6,442 nt of DNA from Opitutaceae bacterium (GCA_031266495.1 JAISAX010000359.1:1-6442), one strand, 5' to 3'; shown: positions 1-5,840, counted from the stretch's first letter. Translations and numbers: made by a program. Notes: generated from the letters alone by a model not told the origin.

Positions 1-9
1 GGGGAGATG

Positions 10-420
10 TCAGGCGGCCCGGGCGGGTTCCGCCGCTGTTTTTTTCGCGATGAAGGAGTTGATGTCCGCGAGGGTGCGGAGTTCCTTGAGTTCTTCGTTG
101 GCGATGGAAAGCCCGGTGACGTCTTCCACGAGCATCACGATTTCGACCATGGTCAGCGAATCGATGCCGAGGTCATCCACGAGGCGGAGGCTGGCCGCGT
201 CGGGGGCGTCGAGGAAGAGGCGCATGTCGGGATCGATAAAGCGCCGGATGATGCCGGTGATGATGATTGGCAACCGGGCGGGGTCGCGATCTTTTTGCCA
301 TGCGAACGCGTTTTCCAGCGTATCCGTGGAGCAACGACGAAGCGCGTTTTGTAGGTCAATCCGGGCATCGGGTGTGCCGAAAGGGTTTTCGGGTGAAACG
401 GAAATGGTTTCGGTTTCCAT
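10..420 (-). CDS. Acyl carrier protein with N-terminal extension
   Basis: The 136-residue product carries a growing acyl chain as a thioester on a 4'-phosphopantetheine arm in the cytoplasm. The attachment motif DDLGIDSL lies at residues 82-89, with Ser88 the predicted modified residue. The following helix (MVEIVMLVEDVTGLSI) and the C-terminal helix (LADINSFI) fit the four-helix carrier fold, and helix I is the segment near residues 50-63. Ordinary ACPs have 75-85 residues; this one has about 50 extra N-terminal residues that I do not recognise. A start at Met67 would delete helix I, so the ATG at 420 is preferred although no Shine-Dalgarno is visible. The next gene downstream is outside the window, so whether it serves fatty-acid synthesis or a specialised acyl pathway cannot be decided. 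It is preceded by a structured leader with a terminator, suggesting control by attenuation. The ACP identity is secure; the pathway is not. Confidence 0.9.
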   Translation of the reverse strand: METETISVSPENPFGTPDARIDLQNALRRCSTDTLENAFAWQKDRDPARLPIIITGIIRRFIDPDMRLFLDAPDAASLRLVDDLGIDSLTMVEIVMLVEDVTGLSIANEELKELRTLADINSFIAKKTAAEPARAA

Positions 421-512
421 GTTTTTGGCAAAGATTCGTGTATGTTGCGTCTTGCGATGTTGTCCGGCTCCCCCCCTCCGTTACTCGCTCTCCATTGGGA
501 AAATCCGGGCAC

Positions 513-540
513 AAAAAAAGGGCGCATTTACTTGCGTCCC
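513..540 (-). terminator. Rho-independent terminator in ACP leader (attenuator)
   Basis: Read on the minus strand, GGGACGCA pairs with UGCGCCC across a loop of about six bases (seven base pairs with one bulged base), followed directly by seven U residues (519-513). It lies about 90 nt upstream of the ACP start codon and so would stop transcription before the gene. Its 5' arm (540-533) shares GGGAC with the 3' strand of the closing stem of the preceding domain, so the two structures exclude each other. A stabilised upstream domain would therefore favour readthrough (an ON switch). Confidence 0.75.
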
Positions 541-672
541 GTAACAGGCACCTGAGAGAGCCTAACAAGAAACGCTTTCAATGCGCCCCAAATAATATGG
601 GGCGCATCTCCAGTGTTGTCCTTGTTAATGGCGAAATTTCTCAGGTTTCGTTACGGACAGCAGCCGAAGCTG
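536..672 (-). ncRNA. Riboswitch-like structured leader domain (unassigned class)
   Basis: On the minus strand, a CAGC-UUCG-GCUG hairpin (672-661) is followed at once by a closing stem pairing GUCCGUAAC (658-650) with GUUACGGGAC (545-536, one bulge). Inside it are ACCUGAGA/UCUCAGGU (646-639 with 557-550), CUUGUUA/UAACAAG-type pairing (627-621 with 569-563) and a perfect 10-bp apical hairpin (607-598 with 590-581, 7-nt loop). The minus strand carries both the stable cUUCGg loop and the U-rich terminator, which favours it as the sense strand. CUGGAGA (613-607), CUCUCAGG (minus-strand read ending near 551) and GGGAC (540-536) recall glycine-riboswitch signatures, but the expected CCGAAGG-type core is replaced by UUGAAAGCG. 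The structure was predicted by eye. An alternative is a palindromic mobile repeat, because two wobble positions in the stems pair better on the plus strand. Confidence 0.5.
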
Positions 673-720
673 GCGCGAAATGGATGATGATTAAATGATC
701 AAATTGGCAAGAAAGGGTTG

Positions 721-726
721 ATTATA
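721..726 (-). promoter_or_regulatory. Predicted -10 box for ACP operon
   Basis: The minus strand reads TATAAT exactly at 726-721, in an A/T-rich patch between GC-rich blocks. This places the transcription start near 714, about 40 nt before the UUCG hairpin. A -35 at 17 bp (749-744, TCGGCT) is a poor match to TTGACA, so the promoter may be weak or need an activator. Confidence 0.45.
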
Positions 727-840
727 AATGTGAATCGGACAGAAGCCGATGACACCGCATCAAGCAAAGTGGCCGCCTGGCAGTCAAGCGGACTTTTCCA
801 TGGGATTTTGCCGCCACGTCGTTTCGCGCGACATCCGTTT
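727..840. other. Gap between ogt and the ACP leader promoter
   Basis: This spacer lies downstream of ogt and upstream of the ACP promoter; both neighbours are on the minus strand. I see no gene and no hairpin with a U-run that would clearly terminate ogt transcription. Readthrough from the repair operon into the ACP leader is therefore possible, which would make the leader attenuator relevant to both transcripts. Confidence 0.4.
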
Positions 841-1347
841 TCATACCAGAAAATCCGACGCCCACGGCTCCACGCCTTCGTGGGCGAGGAGGCGGCGCTT
901 GGCGTCTTCGCCGAACGCGAAGCCCGTCAGCGAGCCGTCGGCGCCGATCACACGATGGCAGGGGATGATCAGGGCGATCGGGTTGGTCCCGTTGGCGCGT
1001 CCGATGGCACGGGGCGAGGAGTTGAGCGCGCGGGCCAGTTCGCCGTAGCTGCGCGTTTCGCCAAATGGAATCTCGCCCAGCACCGTCCAGACGCGGAGTT
1101 GATACGGGGAACCTTGCGGCGCGAGCGGGAGATCAAAGGTCCGGCGGCGTCCGGCAAAGTAGTCTTCGATCTGCTCGCGCGCCGCGCGCAAGCGGGCGGC
1201 GTCACGCGTCGGCGTCGGCCCGCTGCGGAAACGCGTTTGCAGGGCGTGAACGTCGCCAAAGGCGGTGGCGACGATGTTGCCGTGTTCGTCGGCCGCGATG
1301 GAGAAATCGCCGAGGGGGATGGAGAAGGTGTCGTAACAGAATTTCAT
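841..1347 (-). CDS. ogt: Methylated-DNA--[protein]-cysteine S-methyltransferase
   Basis: The enzyme removes alkyl groups from O6-alkylguanine (and O4-alkylthymine) in DNA by irreversible transfer to its own cysteine, so each molecule acts once. From the chosen start the product is 168 residues, the usual Ogt/AdaB size. The acceptor motif PCHRV is at residues 129-133 with Cys130 nucleophilic. The recognition-helix segment SSPRAIGRANGTNP (110-123) carries the conserved arginine that enters the helix, and Tyr101 follows FGETRS. The frame extends upstream to an ATG at 1440, but that would overlap the preceding gene by 68 bp. The ATG at 1347 begins MKFCYDTF, where family similarity starts, and leaves a 25-bp gap after the ada-alkA stop. 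The two genes are almost certainly one operon, so ogt should be induced with it. Function is very secure. Confidence 0.95.
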   Translation of the reverse strand: MKFCYDTFSIPLGDFSIAADEHGNIVATAFGDVHALQTRFRSGPTPTRDAARLRAAREQIEDYFAGRRRTFDLPLAPQGSPYQLRVWTVLGEIPFGETRSYGELARALNSSPRAIGRANGTNPIALIIPCHRVIGADGSLTGFAFGEDAKRRLLAHEGVEPWASDFLV

Positions 1348-1372
1348 GACAGAGAGGGAGGATCGATGGTTT

Positions 1373-2857
1373 TTAACGGTGGTCAGTGGTTGTGCATTCC
1401 GGGTCGGGTTGAAGGGATTGCCAGAGGTGGGCGGTGGCAAGGCTGCGATGCGGTGAAAACACGGACATCAGCCGCCGCGCGGCGTCGATATCGGGACGGG
1501 TTTCGAGGTCGAACAACGCGACAAGTCCGCTGGTGACGCCTGTATCGCCCCACGGAACACAGTCCGCAAAACCGAGCGAGCGCATCATGAGGTAGTTGAC
1601 CGACCAGGGACCGAGGCCGCGTATCGCGAGCAGGGTGCGCCCGGCGCGCGTGGCGGAGAGTGGACGCAAGCCTTCGGGATCGAGCTTCCCGGCGGCGACG
1701 AGCCGGGCGGCGTTGATGAGGTAGTCCGCTTTCTGACGCGAGAACTTGAACGCGAGCAACCTGTCCGGTTCGAGCGCGGCGAGGGTCGCGGGCGTCGGCA
1801 AGGCGACGAGGCCTTTGCCGGCCGGCTCGCCTGTGTGGAGAGCGAGGCGCTGGCGAAGCTGGAAGGCGAAGGGAAGGTTGATCTGTTGTCCGATGATCGC
1901 CCACAGGAGTCCGTCGAAAACGGAAAATGTCTGCACGAGTCGCAGGCCTTCGCGGCCCTTGACGAGCCGGGTGAATCCGAGCCGACGGGCGAGGCGGGCG
2001 AATCCGGCGGCGTCCTGCGCGAGGCCGAGCAGCCGGGTGACGAGGGTGTGCGCTTCGCGGGCCGGGCCGCGCGAGAGCGTCACGCGCACGGTGGCCACGG
2101 CGTTGTTGTCGCCGGTGTCTGAAAACCGCAGGGTGAGCAGCGCGGGGGCGCCTTGTTGGCCGTCCAGGCGGATGGCGGCGGTGAAGGTGTTGCCCTCGAG
2201 CTTTTCGGTGACGCCGTACGGGTCGCGTCCGAGAGTGCGCCAGAGTCGCGCGATCGGGTAGCCGGCGGGCAGCGTGAGGGTAAAACCGCGGGCATCGGGC
2301 GAGCCGAGTTCGCGAAACGCGGCGGGGGTGAGGCCGTTGAATTGCCGGAAATGGTCGTGAAACGAGGATTGCGATTCGAAGCCGACGGATCTGGCCACGT
2401 CGAGCAGCGGGGCATCGCCGGTGGCGAGCAGCGCGTTCCGGGCGGCGTCGATGCGGGCGTGCAACAACAAATCGGCGGGCGTCGTGTGGTAGTGTTGTCG
2501 GAACAGTTCGAATACACGTGTCGTGCCGAACCCGGAGCGCCGGACGATGGCGCGGACATCGGGGAACGCCTGTGGCGCGGCGCGCACTTCGGCGACGAGC
2601 GTCTCGATGGTTTCGAGTACGGGGTCGGCGCCGCGTTCAAAGTCGTCGGGGTGACATTTTTTGCACGGACGCAATCCGGCTTCGCGCGCCGCCTCGCACG
2701 TGGGGAAAAAACGGATGTTTCCGGGTTTCGGTTTGCGGGCCTTGCAGGAGGGCAGGCAGTAGATGCCGGTGGTGAGCACGCCCGGAAAAAAACGTCCGTT
2801 GCAATCCGGGTCGGAGGCGAGGAATCGTTCGTACATCTGCGCATGGCTCATTCGCAT
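1373..2857 (-). CDS. Ada-AlkA fusion: methyl-phosphotriester sensor, AraC regulator and 3-methyladenine glycosylase
   Basis: This 494-residue protein joins three modules. Residues 4-72 are the Ada zinc domain: Cys34, Cys38, Cys65 and Cys68 (YCLPSC and PCKKC) are all present. In E. coli Ada the first of these accepts a methyl group from DNA phosphotriesters and switches the protein to an activator. Residues 80-185 are an AraC-type double helix-turn-helix ending SSFHDHFRQFNGLTPAAFR. Residues 191-485 are an AlkA glycosylase, with the N-terminal AlkA domain, IIGQQINLPFA near 321-331, the hairpin AIRGLGPWSVNY (411-422) and the catalytic aspartate Asp438 in WGDTGV. It excises 3-methyladenine and related alkylated bases. 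The open frame continues to 3031, but the upstream part is low-complexity glycine from a G run, so the ATG at 2857 (or 2851) is chosen. It lacks the Ada methyltransferase domain, which is supplied by the adjacent ogt. The arrangement resembles the mycobacterial adaA-alkA/ogt pair. Confidence 0.93.
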   Translation of the reverse strand: MRMSHAQMYERFLASDPDCNGRFFPGVLTTGIYCLPSCKARKPKPGNIRFFPTCEAAREAGLRPCKKCHPDDFERGADPVLETIETLVAEVRAAPQAFPDVRAIVRRSGFGTTRVFELFRQHYHTTPADLLLHARIDAARNALLATGDAPLLDVARSVGFESQSSFHDHFRQFNGLTPAAFRELGSPDARGFTLTLPAGYPIARLWRTLGRDPYGVTEKLEGNTFTAAIRLDGQQGAPALLTLRFSDTGDNNAVATVRVTLSRGPAREAHTLVTRLLGLAQDAAGFARLARRLGFTRLVKGREGLRLVQTFSVFDGLLWAIIGQQINLPFAFQLRQRLALHTGEPAGKGLVALPTPATLAALEPDRLLAFKFSRQKADYLINAARLVAAGKLDPEGLRPLSATRAGRTLLAIRGLGPWSVNYLMMRSLGFADCVPWGDTGVTSGLVALFDLETRPDIDAARRLMSVFSPHRSLATAHLWQSLQPDPECTTTDHR

Positions 2858-2864
2858 GGCCGGC

Positions 2865-2894
2865 AAGATAGCACATCGGCGGATGGTTTGTCGT
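2865..2894 (-). promoter_or_regulatory. Candidate ada-alkA promoter (possibly leaderless)
   Basis: On the minus strand a -10-like TATCTT (2870-2865) follows ACGACA (2894-2889) at an 18-bp spacing, each matching four of six consensus bases. Only seven bases separate the -10 element from the ATG at 2857, so a transcript would begin at or next to the start codon. No Shine-Dalgarno is present, consistent with leaderless translation. No copy of the E. coli Ada-box was recognised nearby. This is weak, sequence-only evidence. Confidence 0.3.
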
Positions 2895-2982
2895 CCGGAG
2901 AATTTCGGGGCAATTTTGATTCGATCATGGCGAAGAGTGATCATTTCCTCTCTGTTTTTCGTGTCCGAAAATGTGAACAAGT

Positions 2983-2995
2983 CCCCCCCCCCCCC
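2983..2995. repeat. Homopolymer tract, 13 C (13 G on the minus strand)
   Basis: An uninterrupted run of 13 C lies in the 233-bp space between the ada-alkA start and the end of the AraC regulator gene, about 125 bp upstream of the ada-alkA ATG. Such tracts are prone to length change by slipped-strand mispairing. It lies upstream of the proposed promoter rather than between -10 and -35. A sequencing or assembly error in the run length is also possible. Confidence 0.85.
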
Positions 2996-3090
2996 AATGC
3001 CTGCCAAACCCATCAACCCGGCGATCACCATGCGTCATCTCGCGCCCGTCGCGCTCCGTCGCCAAGGCCTGACGCATCCCGTTCTGCGCG

Positions 3091-3960
3091 TCACGTCCGC
3101 GCCATGCGGCTGTATTTGAGCGGAGTCGTCCCGAAACGCCTCCGGAAACGCCGGTGAAAGTTCGACAGATCCTTGAACCCGCTGGCGAGGCTCACTTCCA
3201 GCACGCTCAGCGAACTGTCGCGCAGGAGCGATGCCGCCGTGCGCAGCCGCTGCTCGTTGAGCAATTCCATGTAGCTGCGCCCGAAAAGGGCCTTCACGAG
3301 ATGCGACGTGCGGCTCTCCCCCAGATACAGCGTCCTTGCCAGTTCCACCAGCGACGCTTCGCCCGCGTGATGCCGGTGGATGAACCCGAGGATCAGGCCG
3401 CGCCGATCCGCCATGTCGGCCATTCTCACCACGCGACCCGAACGCATGTTGTCCAGCAAGGTCTTCGCGTGTCCGTGCCATTCCAGCAGGCGCGCGCGCA
3501 ACTGGCGCAGCGCCTCGAGCAACGCCTCCGCCTCGTCGGCCCCCACCGTGCGCAGCGAAGCCGCCCGCGTTTCTCCGGCCGCAGTCGCCCTGATGTCGTG
3601 GACCAGACGCCTGTGCCTGCCGGTCGCGCGACGCTGGCCAGCGAACAAAATCCAGGCGATCCGCCCCTCGACCAGGACAGGCGTCACCCACTCGACGAAA
3701 CCGGCATGGCAGCGATGGTAGCGCCCCTCCGGCTGCTCCACGATCTCGCGACGCAACCGGTCGATCTCGAAATCGACGCAGGCCCAGTCGTGCCGGGCCT
3801 TGATCGCCGCGCAGCATGCCGAGTGATGCTTGAACCGTTCAGGCTGAAGAAACGGTGAAAGCGTGGAAGCCAGGTCATGCACCACCACCTGCAGGCCGCT
3901 CAGTTTTTCGAAGGCCCGGATTGCCCGCTCAGGTGCTTCCAACAGGTCAGGGTGTTCCAT
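3091..3960 (-). CDS. AraC-family transcriptional regulator with PocR-like sensor domain
   Basis: The 289-residue protein has an N-terminal sensor (about 1-125) and a C-terminal AraC DNA-binding domain (about 185-289). The sensor contains Cys49, Cys50, Cys61 and Cys84 and the stretch RCHAGFVEWVTPVLVEGRIAWILFAGQR, which fits PocR-type domains that bind small ligands or metals. The DNA-binding part has a first helix-turn-helix near 203-225 (SLVELARTLYLGESRTSHLV) and a second near 252-275, closing with the typical RRFRRRFGTTPLKYSR. The ATG at 3960 starts a protein of normal size; the same frame stays open antisense through the neighbouring gene to 5523, which I treat as an artefact of GC-rich codon use. 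It is transcribed divergently from the FAD-dependent oxidoreductase, 123 bp away, and is the obvious candidate regulator of that gene. The inducer is unknown. The regulator call is secure; PocR assignment is from motif memory. Confidence 0.9.
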   Translation of the reverse strand: MEHPDLLEAPERAIRAFEKLSGLQVVVHDLASTLSPFLQPERFKHHSACCAAIKARHDWACVDFEIDRLRREIVEQPEGRYHRCHAGFVEWVTPVLVEGRIAWILFAGQRRATGRHRRLVHDIRATAAGETRAASLRTVGADEAEALLEALRQLRARLLEWHGHAKTLLDNMRSGRVVRMADMADRRGLILGFIHRHHAGEASLVELARTLYLGESRTSHLVKALFGRSYMELLNEQRLRTAASLLRDSSLSVLEVSLASGFKDLSNFHRRFRRRFGTTPLKYSRMART

Positions 3961-4083
3961 CGGGAAAGCAGAAAAATCCACTTTTTTGACGGAAACAGCA
4001 AGGAAACCTCCACCCTGTTTGTGACAATAATGACCATACTCGCGCGAGGTCGCGCAAACCGGTCCACCAGCCCAGTCTCCCAT
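3961..4083. promoter_or_regulatory. Divergent promoter region between regulator and oxidoreductase
   Basis: This 123-bp space must hold both outward promoters. On the plus strand an AATAAT (4026-4031) is a good -10 candidate but lacks a matching -35 at 16-18 bp. TTGACG at 3986-3991 is a good -35 match without a properly spaced -10. The absence of a complete consensus promoter toward the oxidoreductase fits dependence on the AraC-type activator. Confidence 0.4.
4042..4055. promoter_or_regulatory. Perfect dyad GCGCGA-GG-TCGCGC, possible operator
   Basis: Two perfect 6-bp inverted arms are separated by two bases, 28 bp upstream of the oxidoreductase ATG and just downstream of the best -10 candidate. 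It could be an operator or a small hairpin in the 5' untranslated region. AraC-family sites are more often direct repeats, so assignment to the neighbouring regulator is tentative. Confidence 0.35.
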
Positions 4084-5556
4084 ATGACATCCACATCCTT
4101 CGCTCCCGCCACACCCACACCGCCGCCCTTTGCCGGTCCTCCCTCCCACGGCCAACCCGCCGGCACCTGGGAACTGCGTCGCGTCCTCCGGGCCGAAACC
4201 GGTTACGATCTGGTGGTCGCCGGCGGCGGCCCCGCCGGCGCGGCCGCCGCCGTCTGCGCCGCCCGTCTCGGGGCCAAAGTGCTCCTCGTCGAGGGCACCG
4301 GCTGCCTCGGCGGCATGGGCACCTCGGGCCTCGTCACCGCCTTCGATCCGATGGCCAACGGCGAGGAAGGCCTCGTCGGCGGTTTCATGCGCGAAGTCGT
4401 CGAAGAACTCTTCGCGCGCGGCTTCCTCGGCCCCGAGGTTACGCCCGACTACTGGCGCAAACGCTACATGACATGGACTCCGTTCAACGCCGAGGGCTGC
4501 AAACTCGTGCTCGACGAAAAGATGGTCGCGGCCGGCGTGGAAGTTCGCTTCTTCACCCGCGTCATCGACGTGGATGCCGATGCCGCGGCTCGCCACGTCA
4601 ACGGCGTCGTCCTCAACAATGTCGAAGGCCACGCCTACGTCTCGGCCCGCGCCTTCATCGACTGCACGGGAGACGCCATTCTCGCCGCCCTCTGCAGCTG
4701 TGCCTGCCGCGAGGCCGGCCGCGACACGCCGCACATCATGCCCGCGACGCTGCCCTCGCTCTTCGCCGGCATCGATTGGGAGCGACTCCATGCCTGGCGC
4801 CGTGAACACGGCCACGAGCAACACTCCGGCATCATCCGCAAAGGCATTGCCGAAGGCCTGTTTCTCCAGCCCGACCTGCACCTCGTCGGCCTCTCCCGGA
4901 TCGGACCCACGGTCGGCTATCTCAACGGCGGCCACCTCTTCGGCCTCGACGCCCTGCGCTGTCGCGACCTCAGCCACGGCGCCATGCTCGGCCGTCGAAT
5001 CGCCCGGGACTACATCGCCTTTTACCGGAAGCACATTCCCGGCTGCGAAAACCTGGAGCACGTCACCACCGCCTCGCTCCTCGGCATCCGCGAGTCGCGC
5101 CGCATCGTCGGCGAATACGAGCTCAACCTTCGGGACTACCTCGCGCGCCGCGAATTCCCCGACCAGATCGGCGTCTTCAACAAGTACGTGGACATCCACC
5201 CCTACGACTGCTCCGGGGAGGAATACGCGCGCTTCCGCACCGAGAAGGACACGAGCGCGCGCCTCGGCCCCGGCGAACGCTTCGGCATCCCCTACGGCAT
5301 CCTCGTTCCCCGCGGCTGGAAAAACCTCTGGGTGGCCGGCCGCTGCGCCTCCAGCGACGTCGCCGTGCACGGCTCCATCCGCGTGCAACCCGCCGCCTCC
5401 ATGATGGGCCAGGCCGCCGGCGTCGCCGCCGTGCAAAGCATTCGCTCGGGCAAGCCCGCCGCTGAAATCGACACCGCCGCGCTCGTGGAGACCTTGCGCG
5501 GGCAGGGCGCTCATCTCCCGCAAAACGACTTCTCCCGCACCCTTACCAGCGTCTGA
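4084..5556 (+). CDS. FAD-dependent oxidoreductase (FAD_oxidored, PF12831 type)
   Basis: The 490-residue flavoprotein belongs to the FAD_oxidored family; its substrate is not known. A Rossmann dinucleotide motif GGGPAG is at residues 47-52, with the ribose-binding acidic residue Glu70 at the end of the second strand. GCLGGMGTSGLV follows at 73-84. IDCTGDA (192-198) is the family's conserved strand, GIRESRRIVGEY (334-345) its typical central motif, and LWVAGRCASSDVAVHGSIRVQPAASMMGQAAGVAA (about 415-449, quoted in two parts: LWVAGRCASSDVAVHG and SIRVQPAASMMGQAAGVAA) its C-terminal FAD-contacting segment. A cysteine cluster CSCAC lies at 204-208. The frame opens at 3877, but the first 69 codons would overlap the regulator gene. 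The ATG at 4084 is chosen, with ATG 4030 the alternative. No signal peptide is evident; the first 30 residues are Pro/Thr-rich. The gene is probably controlled by the divergent AraC regulator. Relatives are often mislabelled 'xanthan lyase'. Confidence 0.9.
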   Translation: MTSTSFAPATPTPPPFAGPPSHGQPAGTWELRRVLRAETGYDLVVAGGGPAGAAAAVCAARLGAKVLLVEGTGCLGGMGTSGLVTAFDPMANGEEGLVGGFMREVVEELFARGFLGPEVTPDYWRKRYMTWTPFNAEGCKLVLDEKMVAAGVEVRFFTRVIDVDADAAARHVNGVVLNNVEGHAYVSARAFIDCTGDAILAALCSCACREAGRDTPHIMPATLPSLFAGIDWERLHAWRREHGHEQHSGIIRKGIAEGLFLQPDLHLVGLSRIGPTVGYLNGGHLFGLDALRCRDLSHGAMLGRRIARDYIAFYRKHIPGCENLEHVTTASLLGIRESRRIVGEYELNLRDYLARREFPDQIGVFNKYVDIHPYDCSGEEYARFRTEKDTSARLGPGERFGIPYGILVPRGWKNLWVAGRCASSDVAVHGSIRVQPAASMMGQAAGVAAVQSIRSGKPAAEIDTAALVETLRGQGAHLPQNDFSRTLTSV

Positions 5557-5602
5557 TTTCCGTCATGTCGAAACGTGTCGTTATCGGACGGATACGCCTC
5601 CA

Positions 5603-5623
5603 GCCCGGGCGGCCCTCCCGGGC
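5603..5623 (+). terminator. GC-rich hairpin after oxidoreductase gene, possible terminator
   Basis: GCCCGGG (5603-5609) and CCCGGGC (5617-5623) form a perfect 7-bp stem with a 7-base loop, 47 bp after the oxidoreductase stop. No U-run follows in either orientation, so it is not a canonical intrinsic terminator. It could still slow or end the convergent transcripts entering from both sides. Confidence 0.35.
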
Positions 5624-5765
5624 GTCTGCGTGAGCTCCGCTACATCGGCGTTCTCACCTCGGGCCACAACGTCACGGACACCACCGCCGCCCGATAAATA
5701 CGGTCGCCGTCTGACGCGCACCACGGAGTTGAAGGAATATCCGGGATCGACGCTGCCGGATACAG

Positions 5766-5784
5766 CGTAAGGAACCGTAAGGAA
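5766..5784. repeat. Tandem 9-bp direct repeat CGTAAGGAA
   Basis: CGTAAGGAA occurs twice (5766-5774 and 5776-5784) with one base between. It lies in the convergent spacer between the oxidoreductase and ORF6N genes. No function is assigned; a chance duplication or a protein-binding site are both possible. Confidence 0.5.
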
Positions 5785-5819
5785 ATCTCAAGCCGACCCG
5801 ATGACGACGCGCCCGAGGC

Positions 5820-5836
5820 GGTCGCAATTTGCGACC
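5820..5836. repeat. 17-bp palindrome, copy 2 (downstream of ORF6N gene)
   Basis: The plus strand reads GGTCGCAATTTGCGACC: 8-bp perfect arms around one central base. It lies 4 bp beyond the ORF6N stop codon. The same 17 bases occur inside the gene at 6152-6168, and the flanking CAAG and C-C-T-C bases show both copies lie in the same orientation. Read on in the gene's own frame past the stop, it would encode RSQIAT, a sequence style I recall from other ORF6N proteins near this position. Confidence 0.85.
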
Positions 5837-5840
5837 TTGA

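Larger units (their letters stand above)
421..713 (-). promoter_or_regulatory. Long 5' leader of the ACP operon (no gene)
   Basis: This gene-free stretch lies between the predicted transcription start near 714 and the ACP start codon at 420. In transcript order it contains an A/U-rich lead-in, a UUCG-capped hairpin (672-661), a multi-stem domain (658-536), a Rho-independent terminator (540-513) and about 90 nt of apparently unstructured sequence with a run of seven G (476-470 read on the minus strand). No convincing open reading frame or Shine-Dalgarno sequence was seen in it. Its length and the internal terminator imply that readthrough into the ACP gene is conditional. Confidence 0.55.

Noticed and set aside
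718..1536. Long plus-strand frame over ogt and the 3' end of ada-alkA
   Set aside because: It is antisense to two strongly identified genes and contains no recognisable domain.
2858..3031. Upstream extension of the Ada-AlkA fusion
   Set aside because: The added residues are low complexity (GIGGGGD) from the G run, and the Ada domain begins right after the ATG at 2857.
3070..3093. Inverted repeat TGACGC/GCGTCA at the end of the regulator gene as a terminator
   Set aside because: The stem has only 6 bp, a 12-base loop and no U-run.
2153..3157. 334-codon plus-strand frame over the Ada domain
   Set aside because: It is an antisense shadow of the Ada-AlkA gene and crosses the poly-C tract and intergenic DNA.
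3877..4083. Longer N terminus of the oxidoreductase from the ATG at 3877
   Set aside because: It would overlap the regulator's 5' coding region and shows no family similarity. The flavin motif lies at a normal distance from the ATG at 4084.
3961..5523. Antisense open frame continuing upstream of the regulator (810 codons in all)
   Set aside because: It runs opposite to a well-supported FAD oxidoreductase gene. Its translation is biased toward G, A, E, V and D without recognisable motifs, and the AraC protein is complete from the ATG at 3960.
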